NCBI RefSeq assembly: GCF_000306235.2
Contig: NZ_AKWZ02000010.1
Coordinates: forward strand, 1,550,001 to 1,614,000
Source: Leptospira fainei serovar Hurstbridge str. BUT 6
GTDB lineage: Bacteria > Spirochaetota > Leptospiria > Leptospirales > Leptospiraceae
Direction: 5' to 3'
Length of the DNA: 64,000 nt
Under the pieces are notes generated by a model that was not told the DNA's origin, ran no database searches, and saw only the letters and a program-made list of their open reading frames with translations. This document shows, one piece after another, positions 26,955 to 37,480 of the stretch. Position numbers and translations under genes: made by a program. How positions within the stretch are numbered: position 1 is the stretch's first letter; the number at the start of each line of letters is the position of its first letter.

Positions 26955-28274
26955 GTGGGTTTAACCTTCGCCGACATCCTGGATCGAATCCGGATCCTCG
27001 ACCGTGACGTAACGGAACTGAATCGATTAAAAAGTCGGCTTCCCGCCGACAGGCCGTATTCATCGTCTCTACAAATTTCCTTCGATAAACAGATCAATAA
27101 TCTACTCAACGAGCGGATACGACTCCTTGAATTAGAAATCGACCGTCCACCCTCTTGGCTTTTAGGAGATTCGGAAGCGCATGAATCCGGCAGGTCGACC
27201 GCTTCGGCGCTGCTGGAACCCGCAGATCTTTCGGGCCAAAAACTCCAAGATCAAGACGTCATCAATTTTATTCGCGAACTTCCGAAGACCGAAATCCATC
27301 TACACTTGGAAGCTTGCGTAAACAAGGAAACCATGAAGAAGCTCATGGTTAAGAACGGTATCTCTTTAAGCGAAGAAGAGTTCGAAGCTAAGTTCAATTT
27401 CAAGGATCTGAACGGATTCATTCAAGTATTCTTCTTTATTCAAAGTTTAGTCAAGGAACCCTCCGATTTATATTATTTCGTAGGTAGCCTTGCGGAGTAT
27501 ATGAGGACCAACAATATCCTATATACCGAAGTTTTCTTTGCACCCTCCAAGTTTATTCAGAACGGTTTAGACTTCGACGAGATGGTCAGTCAGCTTGTGG
27601 AAGGGATCCGAGAAGAAAAAGCCAAGGACGGAATTGAAATTCGAATCCTAGTCGACGTGTCTCGTTCTTTCGGTCCGGAGAACGCGATGAATAATCTAAA
27701 TCGGGTTCTCAAGCTCAAACAAAAGGAAATTATAGGGATCGGATTAGGCGGAGCCGAATTGATGGGCCCTGCGCGTGACTATGCCGAAGTCTTTAAAAAA
27801 GCCAGGGAAGCGGGACTTCGAGTCGTCGCACATTCAGGCGAAGACGACGGCCCTTGGGCGATTTGGGAAGCCGTGGAGCAATGTAAAGCGGAGCGTATCG
27901 GGCATGGAACTTCTGCAATCCAGGATCCCGAATTAGTCAATTATCTCCGGGAAAACAAAATTCCGATCGAAATCTGTGTAACGTCTAACGTGTTCACCGG
28001 GAAATATGTCCGTAAGGAACAGAACCATCCCGTTCGTTATTATTATGACCAGGGGCTGCCTCTTTGCATCAACACGGATGATCCCGAAATCTTTAACGTC
28101 AATCTTACATACGAATATTTTAAACTTTGGCGCTTTCTAGACTTCTCATTGGAAGAAATCATAGATCTTGTTCGGCAAGGAGTCTATGCCACTTTCCATC
28201 CGCAGAAAGAGACTTTGTGGAAGGATATGGAAGTTAAAATCAAACGGGTAAAAGAAAAATACGGAGTTCGTTAG
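26955..28274 (+). CDS. Adenosine deaminase-family protein with N-terminal extension
   Basis: A 439-aa metal-dependent deaminase. The catalytic set is complete: the zinc ligands HLHLEA (about 118-123), the catalytic Glu in AHSGEDDGP (about 291-299), GHGTSAI, and the metal Asp in NTDDPEIFN. It converts adenosine (or a related aminopurine) to inosine plus ammonia. About 105 residues precede the TIM barrel; they are charged and helical (RIRILDRDVTELNRLKSRL, NNLLNERIRLLELEI), unlike the short N-terminus of classical enzymes, and may mediate oligomerisation. The start is GTG; no ATG is available before the barrel. Confidence 0.87.
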   Translation: MGLTFADILDRIRILDRDVTELNRLKSRLPADRPYSSSLQISFDKQINNLLNERIRLLELEIDRPPSWLLGDSEAHESGRSTASALLEPADLSGQKLQDQDVINFIRELPKTEIHLHLEACVNKETMKKLMVKNGISLSEEEFEAKFNFKDLNGFIQVFFFIQSLVKEPSDLYYFVGSLAEYMRTNNILYTEVFFAPSKFIQNGLDFDEMVSQLVEGIREEKAKDGIEIRILVDVSRSFGPENAMNNLNRVLKLKQKEIIGIGLGGAELMGPARDYAEVFKKAREAGLRVVAHSGEDDGPWAIWEAVEQCKAERIGHGTSAIQDPELVNYLRENKIPIEICVTSNVFTGKYVRKEQNHPVRYYYDQGLPLCINTDDPEIFNVNLTYEYFKLWRFLDFSLEEIIDLVRQGVYATFHPQKETLWKDMEVKIKRVKEKYGVR

Positions 28275-28563
28275 TTCCCGTCCGCAAAACTCATAATCGT
28301 GGCTTACGGAATATCGGATACGAAGTTTAGAGAAAATTATCTCCTTTTGTCCGAATAAATTCCGGTCCAATTGAGTTTTATCAATGCCTAAGAATATTCG
28401 AAAACGTTAATTCTGTTTGCAAGAAGAGCGATCCGAAGTCTAATTTTAACCTGAGAAATATCTTTATGAGAATGTGTTTCGGAACCCCGAGTCGTTGAAA
28501 GGCATCTTATTGCCGACCTAGGATTCCGATCGTTCGCATAAATGTAGTTCGTTTGAGGTTTCT

Positions 28564-29109
28564 ATGAAAATCGGTTTATCTATCGCAGGGGTTATACTTC
28601 TCCTATTAATTGCGTTTCTCGGGTATTTAGGCGCCTTTAATACCGTTGAAGTCAAGGAAGAAGTTCAGGGTCCTTTCTATGTGGTCTCTCATCAGCAAAC
28701 CGGTGAATATCGAAAGGTCGGGGAGACGTTTCAAATTCTTATGAAAGAGCTTCCTGCAAGCGGAGTAAAAGACTATAGGATGTTTGCAATTTATTTGGAT
28801 AACCCGAACAAGGTGCCGAAGGAACAACTTAGATCGGAAGTTGGGGCGCTATTTTCGGAGCCGCTAAAAGCTAAACCTCAAGGGATTTCGCTAACGTTGG
28901 AAGAACGCACAATCCCGGTGCGTAAATACTTAGTCGTAGATTTTCCGTTTAAAAACTTTTTCTCCATATTTCTCGGAATATACAAGATATATCCGAAACT
29001 TTTCGAGGCTTGCGAAAAGCGGGGATGCGATTTAAAAAGTCGCTATCTAATGGAAATCTATGAACCGGTTCTGAGTAAGAATGCGAAGTACTTATTGCCG
29101 ATCGATTAA
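28564..29109 (+). CDS. TEX264/GyrI-like domain membrane protein
   Basis: A 181-aa protein with one N-terminal membrane helix (IAGVILLLLIAFLGYLGAF) followed by a GyrI-like ligand-binding domain: GPFYVVSHQQTGEYRKVGETFQILMKEL, KDYRMFAIYLDNPNKVPKEQLRSEVGALF, and the closing RYLMEIYEP. This resembles the bacterial relatives of TEX264. The ligand is unknown. It starts at an ATG with gagg six bases upstream, is monocistronic, and ends before the 29127-29161 hairpin. Confidence 0.8.
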   Translation: MKIGLSIAGVILLLLIAFLGYLGAFNTVEVKEEVQGPFYVVSHQQTGEYRKVGETFQILMKELPASGVKDYRMFAIYLDNPNKVPKEQLRSEVGALFSEPLKAKPQGISLTLEERTIPVRKYLVVDFPFKNFFSIFLGIYKIYPKLFEACEKRGCDLKSRYLMEIYEPVLSKNAKYLLPID

Positions 29110-29126
29110 AGAATATATTTATTAGA

Positions 29127-29161
29127 GCGAGAATCCGATTGTTTTACGAAAAGATTCTCGC
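29127..29161. terminator. Terminator hairpin between convergent genes
   Basis: A 9-bp perfect stem, gcgagaatc (29127-29135) with gattctcgc (29153-29161), a 17-nt loop and a modest cttt tail, in the gap between the TEX264-like gene (+) and prfB (-). It probably serves the plus-strand gene and perhaps both. Confidence 0.6.
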
Positions 29162-29250
29162 CTTTCGATTTGTTCGATGGATGCATGTTCGGTAGTAAAA
29201 TTGACTTCGACCTTTGTATTGATCGAAACTTCCGCGTAACAGCACTGCGA

Positions 29251-30354
29251 TCAGAGAGTTTTTAAATAAGCCATGATAAACGGTTCTATATCGCCGTCCA
29301 TAACCGCCTGAACGTTTCCGGTTTCATAATCCGTCCGATGATCTTTAACCATATTGTACGGATGGAATACGTAGGAACGGATTTGATTCCCCCAGGCGAT
29401 ATCTTTCTTCTCACCGGATTTCTTCTGCAAATCCTCTTTTAATCGCTCTTGTTCCATTTCGTATAAACGAGCTTTGAGCATTTTCATCGCGGTGTCTCGG
29501 TTTTTAATTTGCGAGCGTTCATTTTGACAGGCAACGACGATCCCTGTCGGAATATGCGTCATCCGGACTGCAGAGTCGGTCGTATTGACGTGCTGCCCTC
29601 CGGCTCCGGAGGAACGGTATACGTCGATTCTCAGATCTTTATCTTCGATTTTTATATCGATATCGTCGTCTAACTCCGGACTGACGTGGACCGACACGAA
29701 AGACGTATGTCGTCTCTTGTTTGCGTCAAAGGGAGAAATTCTCACGAGTCTATGGACTCCGTTTTCACATTTCAAAAAGCCGTAAGCGAAATCTCCGATC
29801 ACATGGATCGTCGCATTCTTGATACCGGCGCCTTCACCTTCTTGAAAATCAACGACACTATACTGATAGCCTTTCTTATCGAAGTATTTTAGATACATTC
29901 GAAAAAGCATTTCCGCCCAATCCTGGCTCTCCGTGCCGCCTGCACCGGGATGGATATTCAGGAATGCGGGTTTCATATCCTCCGGTTCGTTCAGAGCCCC
30001 TAGGAGTTCCAATCTTTCAAATTCATCTTTCAGACGGGAATATTCGGAGCTAAGCTCGTCGACCCCGTCTTCCCCTTTTTCTTCGAAGGTCAATTCCACC
30101 AAATCGGGAAAATCATTGATGTCTTGGCGTATCGCAATCCAAGGCGCAAGCTTTCGTTCCAATTCGGTTTTTCTTTGGCTGATGGATTTTGCCTGATCCG
30201 GGTTATCCCAAAATGAGGGATCGGATATTCTGTCGTTAAAGGATTTTAATTGGTCTTGATCCTTATCCAGATTCAAGAGTTTCCATCGATTCAGGAAATT
30301 TTCCTGCAATTCTTTAGAAAGACGTTTGAGTTCCTTGGCGTTCTTTACTTCCAT
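29251..30354 (-). CDS. prfB: Peptide chain release factor 2
   Basis: Release factor 2, 367 aa, which terminates translation at UGA and UAA. The codon-recognition SPF tripeptide is at 207-209 ([16 protein letters not shown]) and the peptidyl-transferase GGQ at 252-254 ([10 protein letters not shown]). The whole protein is in one frame: the N-terminus [24 protein letters not shown] runs on with no in-frame TGA, so the programmed +1 frameshift used in E. coli is absent. It lies 66 bp downstream of an unknown gene that follows purD. Confidence 0.97.
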   Translation of the reverse strand: MEVKNAKELKRLSKELQENFLNRWKLLNLDKDQDQLKSFNDRISDPSFWDNPDQAKSISQRKTELERKLAPWIAIRQDINDFPDLVELTFEEKGEDGVDELSSEYSRLKDEFERLELLGALNEPEDMKPAFLNIHPGAGGTESQDWAEMLFRMYLKYFDKKGYQYSVVDFQEGEGAGIKNATIHVIGDFAYGFLKCENGVHRLVRISPFDANKRRHTSFVSVHVSPELDDDIDIKIEDKDLRIDVYRSSGAGGQHVNTTDSAVRMTHIPTGIVVACQNERSQIKNRDTAMKMLKARLYEMEQERLKEDLQKKSGEKKDIAWGNQIRSYVFHPYNMVKDHRTDYETGNVQAVMDGDIEPFIMAYLKTL

Positions 30355-30420
30355 ACGGATCGATTTTTTACTGCTTTATAGTTTAGATGTGGGAAAAAGA
30401 GGGAAGGAAAAGATAGCTCT

Positions 30421-31266
30421 TCAACGGAAAAGAAAGTCTTCGCGTTCTTCCCGTTCTACTTCCCAACTAAATACGGTGTCCCGTAGTTGCGGAGTATTAC
30501 CTTCCACAGTCGAGACGAGATCAAACTCCTCTCTTCTACCAAATTCCTCCGGGGTGCGTTTTAGGACAAGTTTTCCGGAGCGAATTAAATCTAAAACATG
30601 CAATAGGAAAGGATCTCTTTCAACCCGTTGGAGTTCCTTCATCGCAGTATAGAACGGAGTAATTCCTTTATAAAACCAGTCGGCGACTTCATTTTTTCCC
30701 GGAGCCCATAACTGGTCGATCCGAATGACTTCTTCCTGGACTAGACTCTTTCCTTGAAAGGGTTTTTGCAGATGTCGGCATTGAAAATAAAGCTCGTGAT
30801 TGATTTCTCTCGGAAACGTTTTCCCGTATCCCGCTCCGATCCATTCAATCCAAGCTTTCTTTTCCTTAGAAGGCAGGGGAGGGATCAGTGCAAACAGGTA
30901 ATTTTGATTTCGAAACACTCTAGAATGAGCGAGAAAATCCAAGACTTCGTAAGGAACCATAAAATGTCCCTTTTGCCATTCTAAAACGACGGGGATATTA
31001 TCGACGTCAAGATATTCCTGAGGAGTCTCCCCTTGAACGACGTCTCCGAACTGAGTGAGGATATAGATAAAGGACAGCAATTCTTTCCTGCTCATTCTTC
31101 GGATTAAGTTTTCCGAATCTAGTTTCGAACGTAAGGAATTTCGAATTAAATTGTATTGTTCGATCGGATATTGATGCGGGGATAAGATGACCCCCAGGTG
31201 CTTCTCTAACTTACGAAGGCTGGCCTGATCGATTAAATCTATATTTCCAGATACGAGAAACGGCAT
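30421..31266 (-). CDS. Conserved-looking hypothetical protein (281 aa)
   Basis: I do not recognise this protein. It is soluble, of mixed alpha/beta composition, with a Trp/Tyr-rich middle ([36 protein letters not shown]) and a helical, charged end ([11 protein letters not shown]). It has no signal peptide. It starts three bases after the purD stop and ends 66 bp before prfB, so it is translated from the purD transcript. This tight coupling argues for a real gene. Confidence 0.7.
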   Translation of the reverse strand: MPFLVSGNIDLIDQASLRKLEKHLGVILSPHQYPIEQYNLIRNSLRSKLDSENLIRRMSRKELLSFIYILTQFGDVVQGETPQEYLDVDNIPVVLEWQKGHFMVPYEVLDFLAHSRVFRNQNYLFALIPPLPSKEKKAWIEWIGAGYGKTFPREINHELYFQCRHLQKPFQGKSLVQEEVIRIDQLWAPGKNEVADWFYKGITPFYTAMKELQRVERDPFLLHVLDLIRSGKLVLKRTPEEFGRREEFDLVSTVEGNTPQLRDTVFSWEVEREEREDFLFR

Positions 31267-31269
31267 AGT

Positions 31270-32541
31270 CTATAATGCTTTATGAGCAATATCCTTTCGG
31301 TAAAAGGTTTTGGGCGCGGCGAGTTTGCTTAAATAAGAATAAGCTTTTTCCACAGAATCTTTCAGATTCTTTCCTCGGGCCGAAACTCCTAAAATTCTTC
31401 CACCCGTGGAGATTATGTTTCCATCCTTTTTTGAAGTTCCCGCATGAAAAACGACGATATCTTTGCTACCTGTTTCGGGGAGATTCAAAGGAATATTCTT
31501 TGCATAAGATTCGGGATAGCCGTCTGCGGCCAAAACGACCACGGTAGATGCACCCGGTAGGATGCCTGTTTGCACGCCGGAAAGGTTTCCTTTGGCGCTT
31601 GCTATGAAAATCTCCAATAGATCACCGTCAAGCATCGGAAGCACGCATTGCGTTTCCGGATCGCCGAAGCGACAATTAAATTCGACTACCTTCGGTTCTC
31701 CTTGTGGAGTGATCATTAATCCAGCGTATAGCAATCCTTTATAAGGATGACCTTTTTTTCGGAATACTTCAAACATCGGGTCGAAAACGGTAGCATTAAT
31801 TTTTTTTAATGTATCAGAAGTGGCGATAGGCGTAGGACAGTAAGCGCCCATTCCTCCGGTGTTCGGACCTTTATCACCGTCATAGGCGCGCTTATGATCC
31901 TGAGCGGCAGGTAACGTAAAATATCGGACACCGTCACTGATCGCAAAGATGGAAGCTTCTTGACCTTCCATAAATTCTTCGATAACGACTTTACTTCCGC
32001 TCGCTCCGAATTTCTTGTCTAAAAAAATTTCTTTAAGTGCAATTTCGGTTTCTTCGATCCGGAAGCAAACGGTTACGCCTTTTCCGGCGGCAAGCCCGTC
32101 CGCCTTAATTACGATGGGAACTCCCTCTCTTCGGGTGTAATCTAACGCGGATTCAAAATCGGAAAATGATCCGTATTTCGCAGTCGGAACTCCGGCTTCT
32201 TTCATTAAAGATTTTGCAAATTCTTTGGATCCTTCCACTTGAGCGCAATAAGCGGACGGTCCGAAAGTCAGCACGTTTATTTCCTGAAGCCAATCGCAGA
32301 TACCGTCCACCAAAGGATCCTCAGGTCCTACGACTACTAGGTCGTAACCTCCTTTTTTAACGAATTCTTGGACGGAGATTTTTTGCTTTAAGTCGAAAGA
32401 GTCTTTCGGGAGCAATTCCGCGTCGGGAAAGCCGCCGTTTCCCGGAAAAACGTGAAGGGATGTCAATTTCGAAGATTGCCTCAGTTTGTAGGCGATGGCG
32501 CTTTCCCTACCTCCGGAGCCGATTAAAAGAACACGAGACAT
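31270..32541 (-). CDS. purD: Phosphoribosylamine-glycine ligase (GARS)
   Basis: An ATP-grasp enzyme of 423 aa for the second step of de novo purine synthesis (5-phosphoribosylamine + glycine + ATP). The N-terminal [17 protein letters not shown], the [16 protein letters not shown] stretch ([15 protein letters not shown]), the ATP-grasp [14 protein letters not shown] and [13 protein letters not shown], and the metal-binding [14 protein letters not shown] are all present. The length is standard. It is apparently the first gene of a purD-unknown-prfB run. Confidence 0.97.
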   Translation of the reverse strand: MSRVLLIGSGGRESAIAYKLRQSSKLTSLHVFPGNGGFPDAELLPKDSFDLKQKISVQEFVKKGGYDLVVVGPEDPLVDGICDWLQEINVLTFGPSAYCAQVEGSKEFAKSLMKEAGVPTAKYGSFSDFESALDYTRREGVPIVIKADGLAAGKGVTVCFRIEETEIALKEIFLDKKFGASGSKVVIEEFMEGQEASIFAISDGVRYFTLPAAQDHKRAYDGDKGPNTGGMGAYCPTPIATSDTLKKINATVFDPMFEVFRKKGHPYKGLLYAGLMITPQGEPKVVEFNCRFGDPETQCVLPMLDGDLLEIFIASAKGNLSGVQTGILPGASTVVVLAADGYPESYAKNIPLNLPETGSKDIVVFHAGTSKKDGNIISTGGRILGVSARGKNLKDSVEKAYSYLSKLAAPKTFYRKDIAHKAL

Positions 32542-32710
32542 AAAATAAAATACCGTTCCAGGATTTTTAAGATATCAATACCATAGCAAAAAACATTGCG
32601 GGGCAGGAAGTCCTTCATTTGAAATAAGCTGAATTAGGAAAAGCCAGTCGAACCCTATTTCCGTGCGGATCGGTTTAAGGACCCCATGCGAAATCGATTC
32701 TCTTATTTAT

Positions 32711-35359
32711 TCAAGAAAGCTTTTGAATTCCCTTTCGTATAATTTCTACTTTTTCCTTTAAAAGCCTGAGCTTTTCTTTTTCCTTTTCGATAACATCGGG
32801 GTTTGCTTTGGCAAGAAAGTTCGCATTTTCGAGCTTAGTTGAGAGTTTCTCTTCTTCTTGCGCGATTTTTTGGAGTTCTTTTTCCAATCTCGCCTTTTCT
32901 TTTTCGAAGTCGATCATTCCTGCTAAAGGAAGAATCACTTCGCCGAATCGGAACGCACCGACTGAATCCGTTTTTTCGATCGGGTAAGCCCCGTCTACGC
33001 GAATGTTTTCCAGTCGAGCAAGTTGTAAAATCGAAACTTCGAAATCTTTAACGGAAGAGGCGACTAACGGATTAGCCGATTTTAATATGGCTTGGCATTT
33101 TTTGTCCAACGGAACCCCGTTTTCCGTCCTTTGAATTCGGACTTGCTTAACGGCTTCCTGCATAATATTCGTCTTAACGACTCCCTCGTCATCTGCGGAA
33201 ACGGAATATTCGGTCGGGAAAGGGGTTCCAATTAGGAATTCCCCTTCTCCCAATACTTCGTGGAGTTCTTCGGTTAAGAAAGGCATAAAAGGATGCAATA
33301 ATCCTAATGCTTGAACGAGGATATCCACTAATACTTGCTTAGCTACTTCCTGCGATTCCGGCCCTAATTTACCGTAAATTCTGGGTTTTACAAGTTCGAT
33401 ATACCAATCGCAAAAATCGCCCCAAACAAATTCGTAAATTTCCGAAGCCATTTCAAAGAAAAGAAATTTGGAATAAGCCCGTTCGTAATTGGCAAGAGTT
33501 TCGTTGAATTTGTGAAGAATCCATTTATCCATGGGTTCCAATTCGGAGGCGTAAGAAGTTTCTAATTCCTTCTTTTGAAACGCTTCTTCCAAGTTCATCA
33601 GGATAAATCGGCTCGAATTCCAGATTTTATTACAGAAGGAGCGATAGCCGTCCAATCGACTTTCATCAAAGAGAACGTCTTTTGCTTCGGGCAATGTCGC
33701 GGCTAAAAAGAAACGGAACGAATCGGTTCCGTACTTATTCATCATGTCGAGAGGATCGATTACGTTTCCGATCGATTTGGAAAATTTCTTTCCTTCCTTA
33801 TCTCGGACGAGTCCGTGAATGATTACTTTTGCAAAAGGGGCTTTACCCGTGAATTTTTTCCCCATCATAATCATTCTGGCTACCCAAAAGAATATGATGT
33901 CGAATCCGGTTACGAGAACCTGAGTAGGATAAAATTTTTCGAAGTCGGGAGTGAGTTCCGGCCAACCCAAAGTCGAAAACGGCCAGAGTTGGGAGGAAAA
34001 CCAGGTATCTAATACGTCGGGATCTTGTTCTACATCTCCGGAATTGCAGTTTGGGCAGACTTCCACTTTTGATTCGGAGACTTCGGTATGCTTACAGTTT
34101 TTGCAATGGTAAGCCGGAATCCTATGTCCCCACCAAAGTTGTCTTGAAACGCACCAGTCGCGGATATTGTTCATCCATTCGAAAAAAGTCTTTTCCCAAA
34201 GTTTGGGAACAAATTCGGTTTCACCTGAGCGAACGGCCTCGATGGCCAGATCCGCAATCGATCTCATTTTGCAAAACCATTGCAAGGAGAGATATGGTTC
34301 GATAATTTCTCCGCCTCTGGAGTTGTGTCCGACGGAATGAATATGATCTTCGATCTTCTCGACTAATCCTGACCCTTCCAGATCTGCGACTATCTTTCTT
34401 CTCGCGATAAAGCGATCGAGTCCGGCGTATTTTCCCGCGTGTTCGTTTAAAGTCGCATTCGGGTTCATTACGATCAACGGTTTGAGACCGAGACGTTGCC
34501 CGGCTTCGAAGTCGTTCGGATCGTGCGCAGGAGTGATTTTCACCAAGCCCGAACCGAAGTCCTTATCAACGAAACTATCAAACACGATCGGGATCGTACG
34601 ATCCGTGAGTGGGAGCTCCACCATAGCTCCTTTTAAATTTTTATAACGTTCGTCATCGGGATGCGCGGCTACCGCGACATCTCCGAACATGGTTTCTGGT
34701 CTGGTCGTGGCGACGACGATGTATTTTCCCGGTTGTCCCGCGATCGGATATCGAAGATGGTATAATTTCCCTTTTGTTTCCTTATATTCGACTTCTAAAT
34801 CGGAAATTGCCGTTAGAGTTTTAGGGCACCAGTTGATGATGCGTTCCCCTCGATAAATCAAACCTTCGTCGTACAGGGATTTGAAAACTTTGACGACCGC
34901 CTTGGATAAGCCTTCGTCCATTGTGAATCTTTGGCGAGACCAATCAACGGATTCTCCCAAGAGTCTCTGTTGATTTCGGATCATTCCCCCCGAATGCTCT
35001 TTCCATTCCCAAACTTTTTTTTCGAATTCTTCCCGGGTAAAATCGGTACGTTTCTTTCCGTCCTTCGCTAATTCACGTTCGACGACGACTTGGGTTGCAA
35101 TTCCGGCATGATCCATTCCGGGAATCCAGAGCGCAGATTTTCCTTTTTTCCGTTCGATTCGAATGATAATATCTTGGATCGTATGGTTGAGCGCGTGCCC
35201 AATATGGAGGCTCCCTGTTACGTTCGGAGGAGGTAGCGCGATCGTAAAGGAAGGAGATGCTGATTGGTTTGGCTGGAAGCTTTTACGTTCTTCCCAAAGG
35301 GAAATCCATTTTGGCTCGACGCTCGTGGGTTCGTAACGATCGCTTATCTGCTTCTTCAT
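32711..35359 (-). CDS. valS: Valine-tRNA ligase
   Basis: A class I aminoacyl-tRNA synthetase, 882 aa, the normal size. HIGH is at 52-55 ([17 protein letters not shown]), the CP1 editing domain is near 170-360 ([16 protein letters not shown]), and KMSKS appears as KFSKS ([14 protein letters not shown]). A zinc-ribbon-like [20 protein letters not shown] insert is present. The C-terminal coiled coil ([20 protein letters not shown]...) is complete. It lies 169 bp upstream of purD on the same strand; the separate spacing suggests its own promoter. Confidence 0.97.
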   Translation of the reverse strand: MKKQISDRYEPTSVEPKWISLWEERKSFQPNQSASPSFTIALPPPNVTGSLHIGHALNHTIQDIIIRIERKKGKSALWIPGMDHAGIATQVVVERELAKDGKKRTDFTREEFEKKVWEWKEHSGGMIRNQQRLLGESVDWSRQRFTMDEGLSKAVVKVFKSLYDEGLIYRGERIINWCPKTLTAISDLEVEYKETKGKLYHLRYPIAGQPGKYIVVATTRPETMFGDVAVAAHPDDERYKNLKGAMVELPLTDRTIPIVFDSFVDKDFGSGLVKITPAHDPNDFEAGQRLGLKPLIVMNPNATLNEHAGKYAGLDRFIARRKIVADLEGSGLVEKIEDHIHSVGHNSRGGEIIEPYLSLQWFCKMRSIADLAIEAVRSGETEFVPKLWEKTFFEWMNNIRDWCVSRQLWWGHRIPAYHCKNCKHTEVSESKVEVCPNCNSGDVEQDPDVLDTWFSSQLWPFSTLGWPELTPDFEKFYPTQVLVTGFDIIFFWVARMIMMGKKFTGKAPFAKVIIHGLVRDKEGKKFSKSIGNVIDPLDMMNKYGTDSFRFFLAATLPEAKDVLFDESRLDGYRSFCNKIWNSSRFILMNLEEAFQKKELETSYASELEPMDKWILHKFNETLANYERAYSKFLFFEMASEIYEFVWGDFCDWYIELVKPRIYGKLGPESQEVAKQVLVDILVQALGLLHPFMPFLTEELHEVLGEGEFLIGTPFPTEYSVSADDEGVVKTNIMQEAVKQVRIQRTENGVPLDKKCQAILKSANPLVASSVKDFEVSILQLARLENIRVDGAYPIEKTDSVGAFRFGEVILPLAGMIDFEKEKARLEKELQKIAQEEEKLSTKLENANFLAKANPDVIEKEKEKLRLLKEKVEIIRKGIQKLS

Positions 35360-35646
35360 GGCCTTCGTTCGGATAGATTTTTCCGAGGAAGGGAGAGGTC
35401 AAGTGAATAGAAACCATTCGATTCGAACTCGTAAATTCCTCCGTAATTATGTCACATATTTCTTTATAGAAGCTGGAGCTGCAATATGGAAACACTGTTT
35501 TCGGAATTGATCCGATTCGATCCTCCTTCGGGCCGAATTCTCTTCGTTCACTCACCATGCAGACGGTTGAATGGAATACGACCTTGAAGATGATCGAACA
35601 CCTTCGAAGGTCGTATTTAATTTTTGGGTTTGAGGAACAATCGATA

Positions 35647-36051
35647 TCAGTTTCGCTTCGATTTATCCGCAAGAGCCTTCTTAATTAAAGTTTTCAGATA
35701 TACCATCGGGACCTTGTCTTTATCCTTTAAGTTGATGCAGGTTTTTCCGCTGGCGATGCTGCCGGCTTTCGCACGAAAGGCTCGAATAAAAGATTCTTCC
35801 GGAAAGTAAATGGAAAGATAGTTTTTCTGGTTCGCAAAAGAAATACTTTTTCCGTTTCTTTCAAAGGTCGGCATCTTGTATTTTAAACTTTCTCGAAGAT
35901 CGGGATATTCGGCTCGCATAAAATCGAGTAATTCTTGCATTCTACTTTTCCGAATTTCGGACGATCGCTTAATATAATCTTCAATTCCGGAATCGATCGG
36001 AGTTTCCCAATCGATTCTTGGGAGTGTGGGAACAAGAGCATAGAGTAGCAT
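35647..36051 (-). CDS. DUF1801 (YdhG-like) protein
   Basis: A 134-aa cytosolic protein of the DUF1801 family: IEDYIKRSSEIRKSRMQELLDFMRAEYPDLRESLKYKMPTFERNGKSISFANQKNYLSIYF (about 24-84) carries the family core, with the conserved KYKMPTF. Function is unknown. It follows the TetR gene by 35 bp on the same strand, so it is the probable co-regulated partner of the repressor. Family members are sometimes paired with stress-response or iron-related regulators; no such link is shown here. Confidence 0.8.
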   Translation of the reverse strand: MLLYALVPTLPRIDWETPIDSGIEDYIKRSSEIRKSRMQELLDFMRAEYPDLRESLKYKMPTFERNGKSISFANQKNYLSIYFPEESFIRAFRAKAGSIASGKTCINLKDKDKVPMVYLKTLIKKALADKSKRN

Positions 36052-36086
36052 ATTCTATCCTCGGCAATCGAATTGCCGTTGGCACG

Positions 36087-36827
36087 TTAACTGGCATTTG
36101 CAACTAGTGGAGCGGGTTCCGAGAAACTTTCAGCCATCGGTTCGGGTTTTCTGAATAATCTAGATAACTCCGTCCATTCGTTTCGATCGAAATAATCCAA
36201 TCCGCCTTCCGGACATCCGAGCAATTCTTCGATCGTTTTATGATACGAAAGCATTAGCTCGTAGATTTCATCGTCGCTCTCTTTGCTCTTTCCTAAAAGG
36301 AAGAAAGCGACTCTTTCTCCTAATGCATCAGAAAGATCGAAGATGATGGAAGTTAAATGATCCGCTCTTAATTTGCTTTGTAGAGAACCGTCTTGTTGGC
36401 CTTCTAACGTTAAAGATACGAAAAGCGGAAAACTAAGGTCGACCGATTTTCTATGAATCTTATCCCTCAATTGAAGATTGCCTGCCGAAAAGAGAGATTC
36501 TAATAAGAAGCGAATTTCTTCCGCTTTTCCTTTCTTCCAATTATGAGTAACGATCAACGCTCTTCGAATTTTATCCAAACCGGTTCCCTCGTTTCCAAGG
36601 TCGCCGATCTCGGCTTGCATAGTGGAATGAGCTTCTTGAGCAAACTTCACGGCAATCTCTTCCAACAATTCTTCCTTTGATTGAAAGTGATGATAAAATG
36701 TACCCTTCGCGATATCAAGCGCGGAGAGAATATCCTGAATCGATGTTGTTTCGTATCCTTTTGCGAAGAATAGTTTTCTGGATTCGTTAAGAATTCTTTC
36801 TCTTGTGGAAACTTTAGGTGGAATCAT
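36087..36827 (-). CDS. TetR/AcrR-family repressor
   Basis: A 246-aa regulator. The TetR HTH is at 7-55: TRERILNESRKLFFAKGYETTSIQDILSALDIAKGTFYHHFQSKEELLEEIA. The C-terminal ligand-binding part is longer than average (to 246) and has no recognised ligand class. The gene is preceded by a 44-bp perfect inverted repeat with two copies of the ACCGACNGTCGGT-type box, plus a third at 36991-37003, consistent with strong autoregulation. It is co-directional with DUF1801 35 bp downstream. Confidence 0.93.
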   Translation of the reverse strand: MIPPKVSTRERILNESRKLFFAKGYETTSIQDILSALDIAKGTFYHHFQSKEELLEEIAVKFAQEAHSTMQAEIGDLGNEGTGLDKIRRALIVTHNWKKGKAEEIRFLLESLFSAGNLQLRDKIHRKSVDLSFPLFVSLTLEGQQDGSLQSKLRADHLTSIIFDLSDALGERVAFFLLGKSKESDDEIYELMLSYHKTIEELLGCPEGGLDYFDRNEWTELSRLFRKPEPMAESFSEPAPLVANAS

Positions 36828-36837
36828 GAGAGTTCTC

Positions 36838-36881
36838 CATTCAAACCGACCGTCGGTATGGACCGACGGTCGGTTTGAATG
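36838..36881. promoter_or_regulatory. Large perfect inverted repeat with two TetR boxes
   Basis: Arms of 20 bp (36838-36857 and 36862-36881) pair perfectly around the 4-nt centre atgg. Each arm contains the self-complementary box accgaccgtcggt or accgacggtcggt (36845-36857 and 36862-36874), the usual kind of TetR half-palindrome. It lies 11 bp upstream of the tetR start and probably overlaps its promoter (a minus-strand ttgacc at 36906-36901 could be the -35). It would repress tetR and DUF1801. Confidence 0.8.
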
Positions 36882-37480
36882 TGCCCTTTCGACAAGTTTT
36901 GGTCAAACTCTTTTCTAAAGTGCACGTAAAAAAAGTACATAGGAAACAAACGTAAGATATATTGTTTCCTGCCTTTCTGTCTGGAATTGGACTGACGGTC
37001 GGTTTAAAATCATTCAAAATCCAATAGGGAAGGTGAAACAAATATTTTTCCACCTATCCATAAGTTGGCGATAAGTCGATTCGACTAACTACCGTTAGCT
37101 GTAATGGTTTATAATAATTTTCTAAATGAATGATGTAAATCGAAGACAGTCTGACAAAGTCCTATTAGTCGGTCAACTATCCTCAGATTTAATTTCACGG
37201 ATTCCTTCCAGTATGCAGTTATATTAATGTAAGAAATGTTTCAAAGAAAGAAGCGAGATTATTTTCATGAAGCTTTCGAGGATCTTATTCTAAAATGCAC
37301 CCGCATCGTTTTTATTTTGTCGTTTTCAGGATTCGGATATTTTAAGAGATCGAATAAATGAATTTCGTTTTAGCGAGTTGAAACGGCGTATTAACGCAAA
37401 TGCGCTGTCGTTTTCGGAAAAATGAATTAATAATCTATCTTTTGAATAAAAATTCAGGTTTGAAATAGTGCCTAAATTGA
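36882..37480. other. Gene-free interval upstream of the TetR operators (about 600 bp)
   Basis: Between the TetR operator and the end of the SpsF/PseG fusion gene. A third TetR box (actgacggtcggt, 36991-37003) lies about 120 bp upstream of the first pair. No protein-coding frame of convincing quality is present; short frames at 36841-37053 (minus, overlapping the operator) and 37126-37227 (plus, 33 aa) have no recognisable product and no ribosome binding site. A long leader or small RNA is possible, but nothing in the sequence proves one. Confidence 0.45.
36991..37003. promoter_or_regulatory. Third TetR-type operator box
   Basis: actgacggtcggt differs by one base from the 13-bp boxes in the inverted repeat at 36838-36881. 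Its position about 120 bp further upstream, in gene-free DNA, suggests either cooperative looping or control of an unidentified transcript. Confidence 0.55.

Noticed and set aside
35283..35672. 129-aa minus-strand frame over the valS/DUF1801 junction
   Set aside because: Overlaps the start of valS and the end of DUF1801 in another phase; Ser/Cys-rich low-quality translation.
36841..37053. 70-aa minus-strand frame upstream of tetR
   Set aside because: Runs through the operator palindromes, no ribosome binding site, no recognisable protein.
37126..37227. 33-aa plus-strand micro-frame starting MNDVNRRQSDKVLLVG
   Set aside because: Looks faintly like the start of a receiver domain, but too short, without a ribosome binding site; may be chance or a relic.
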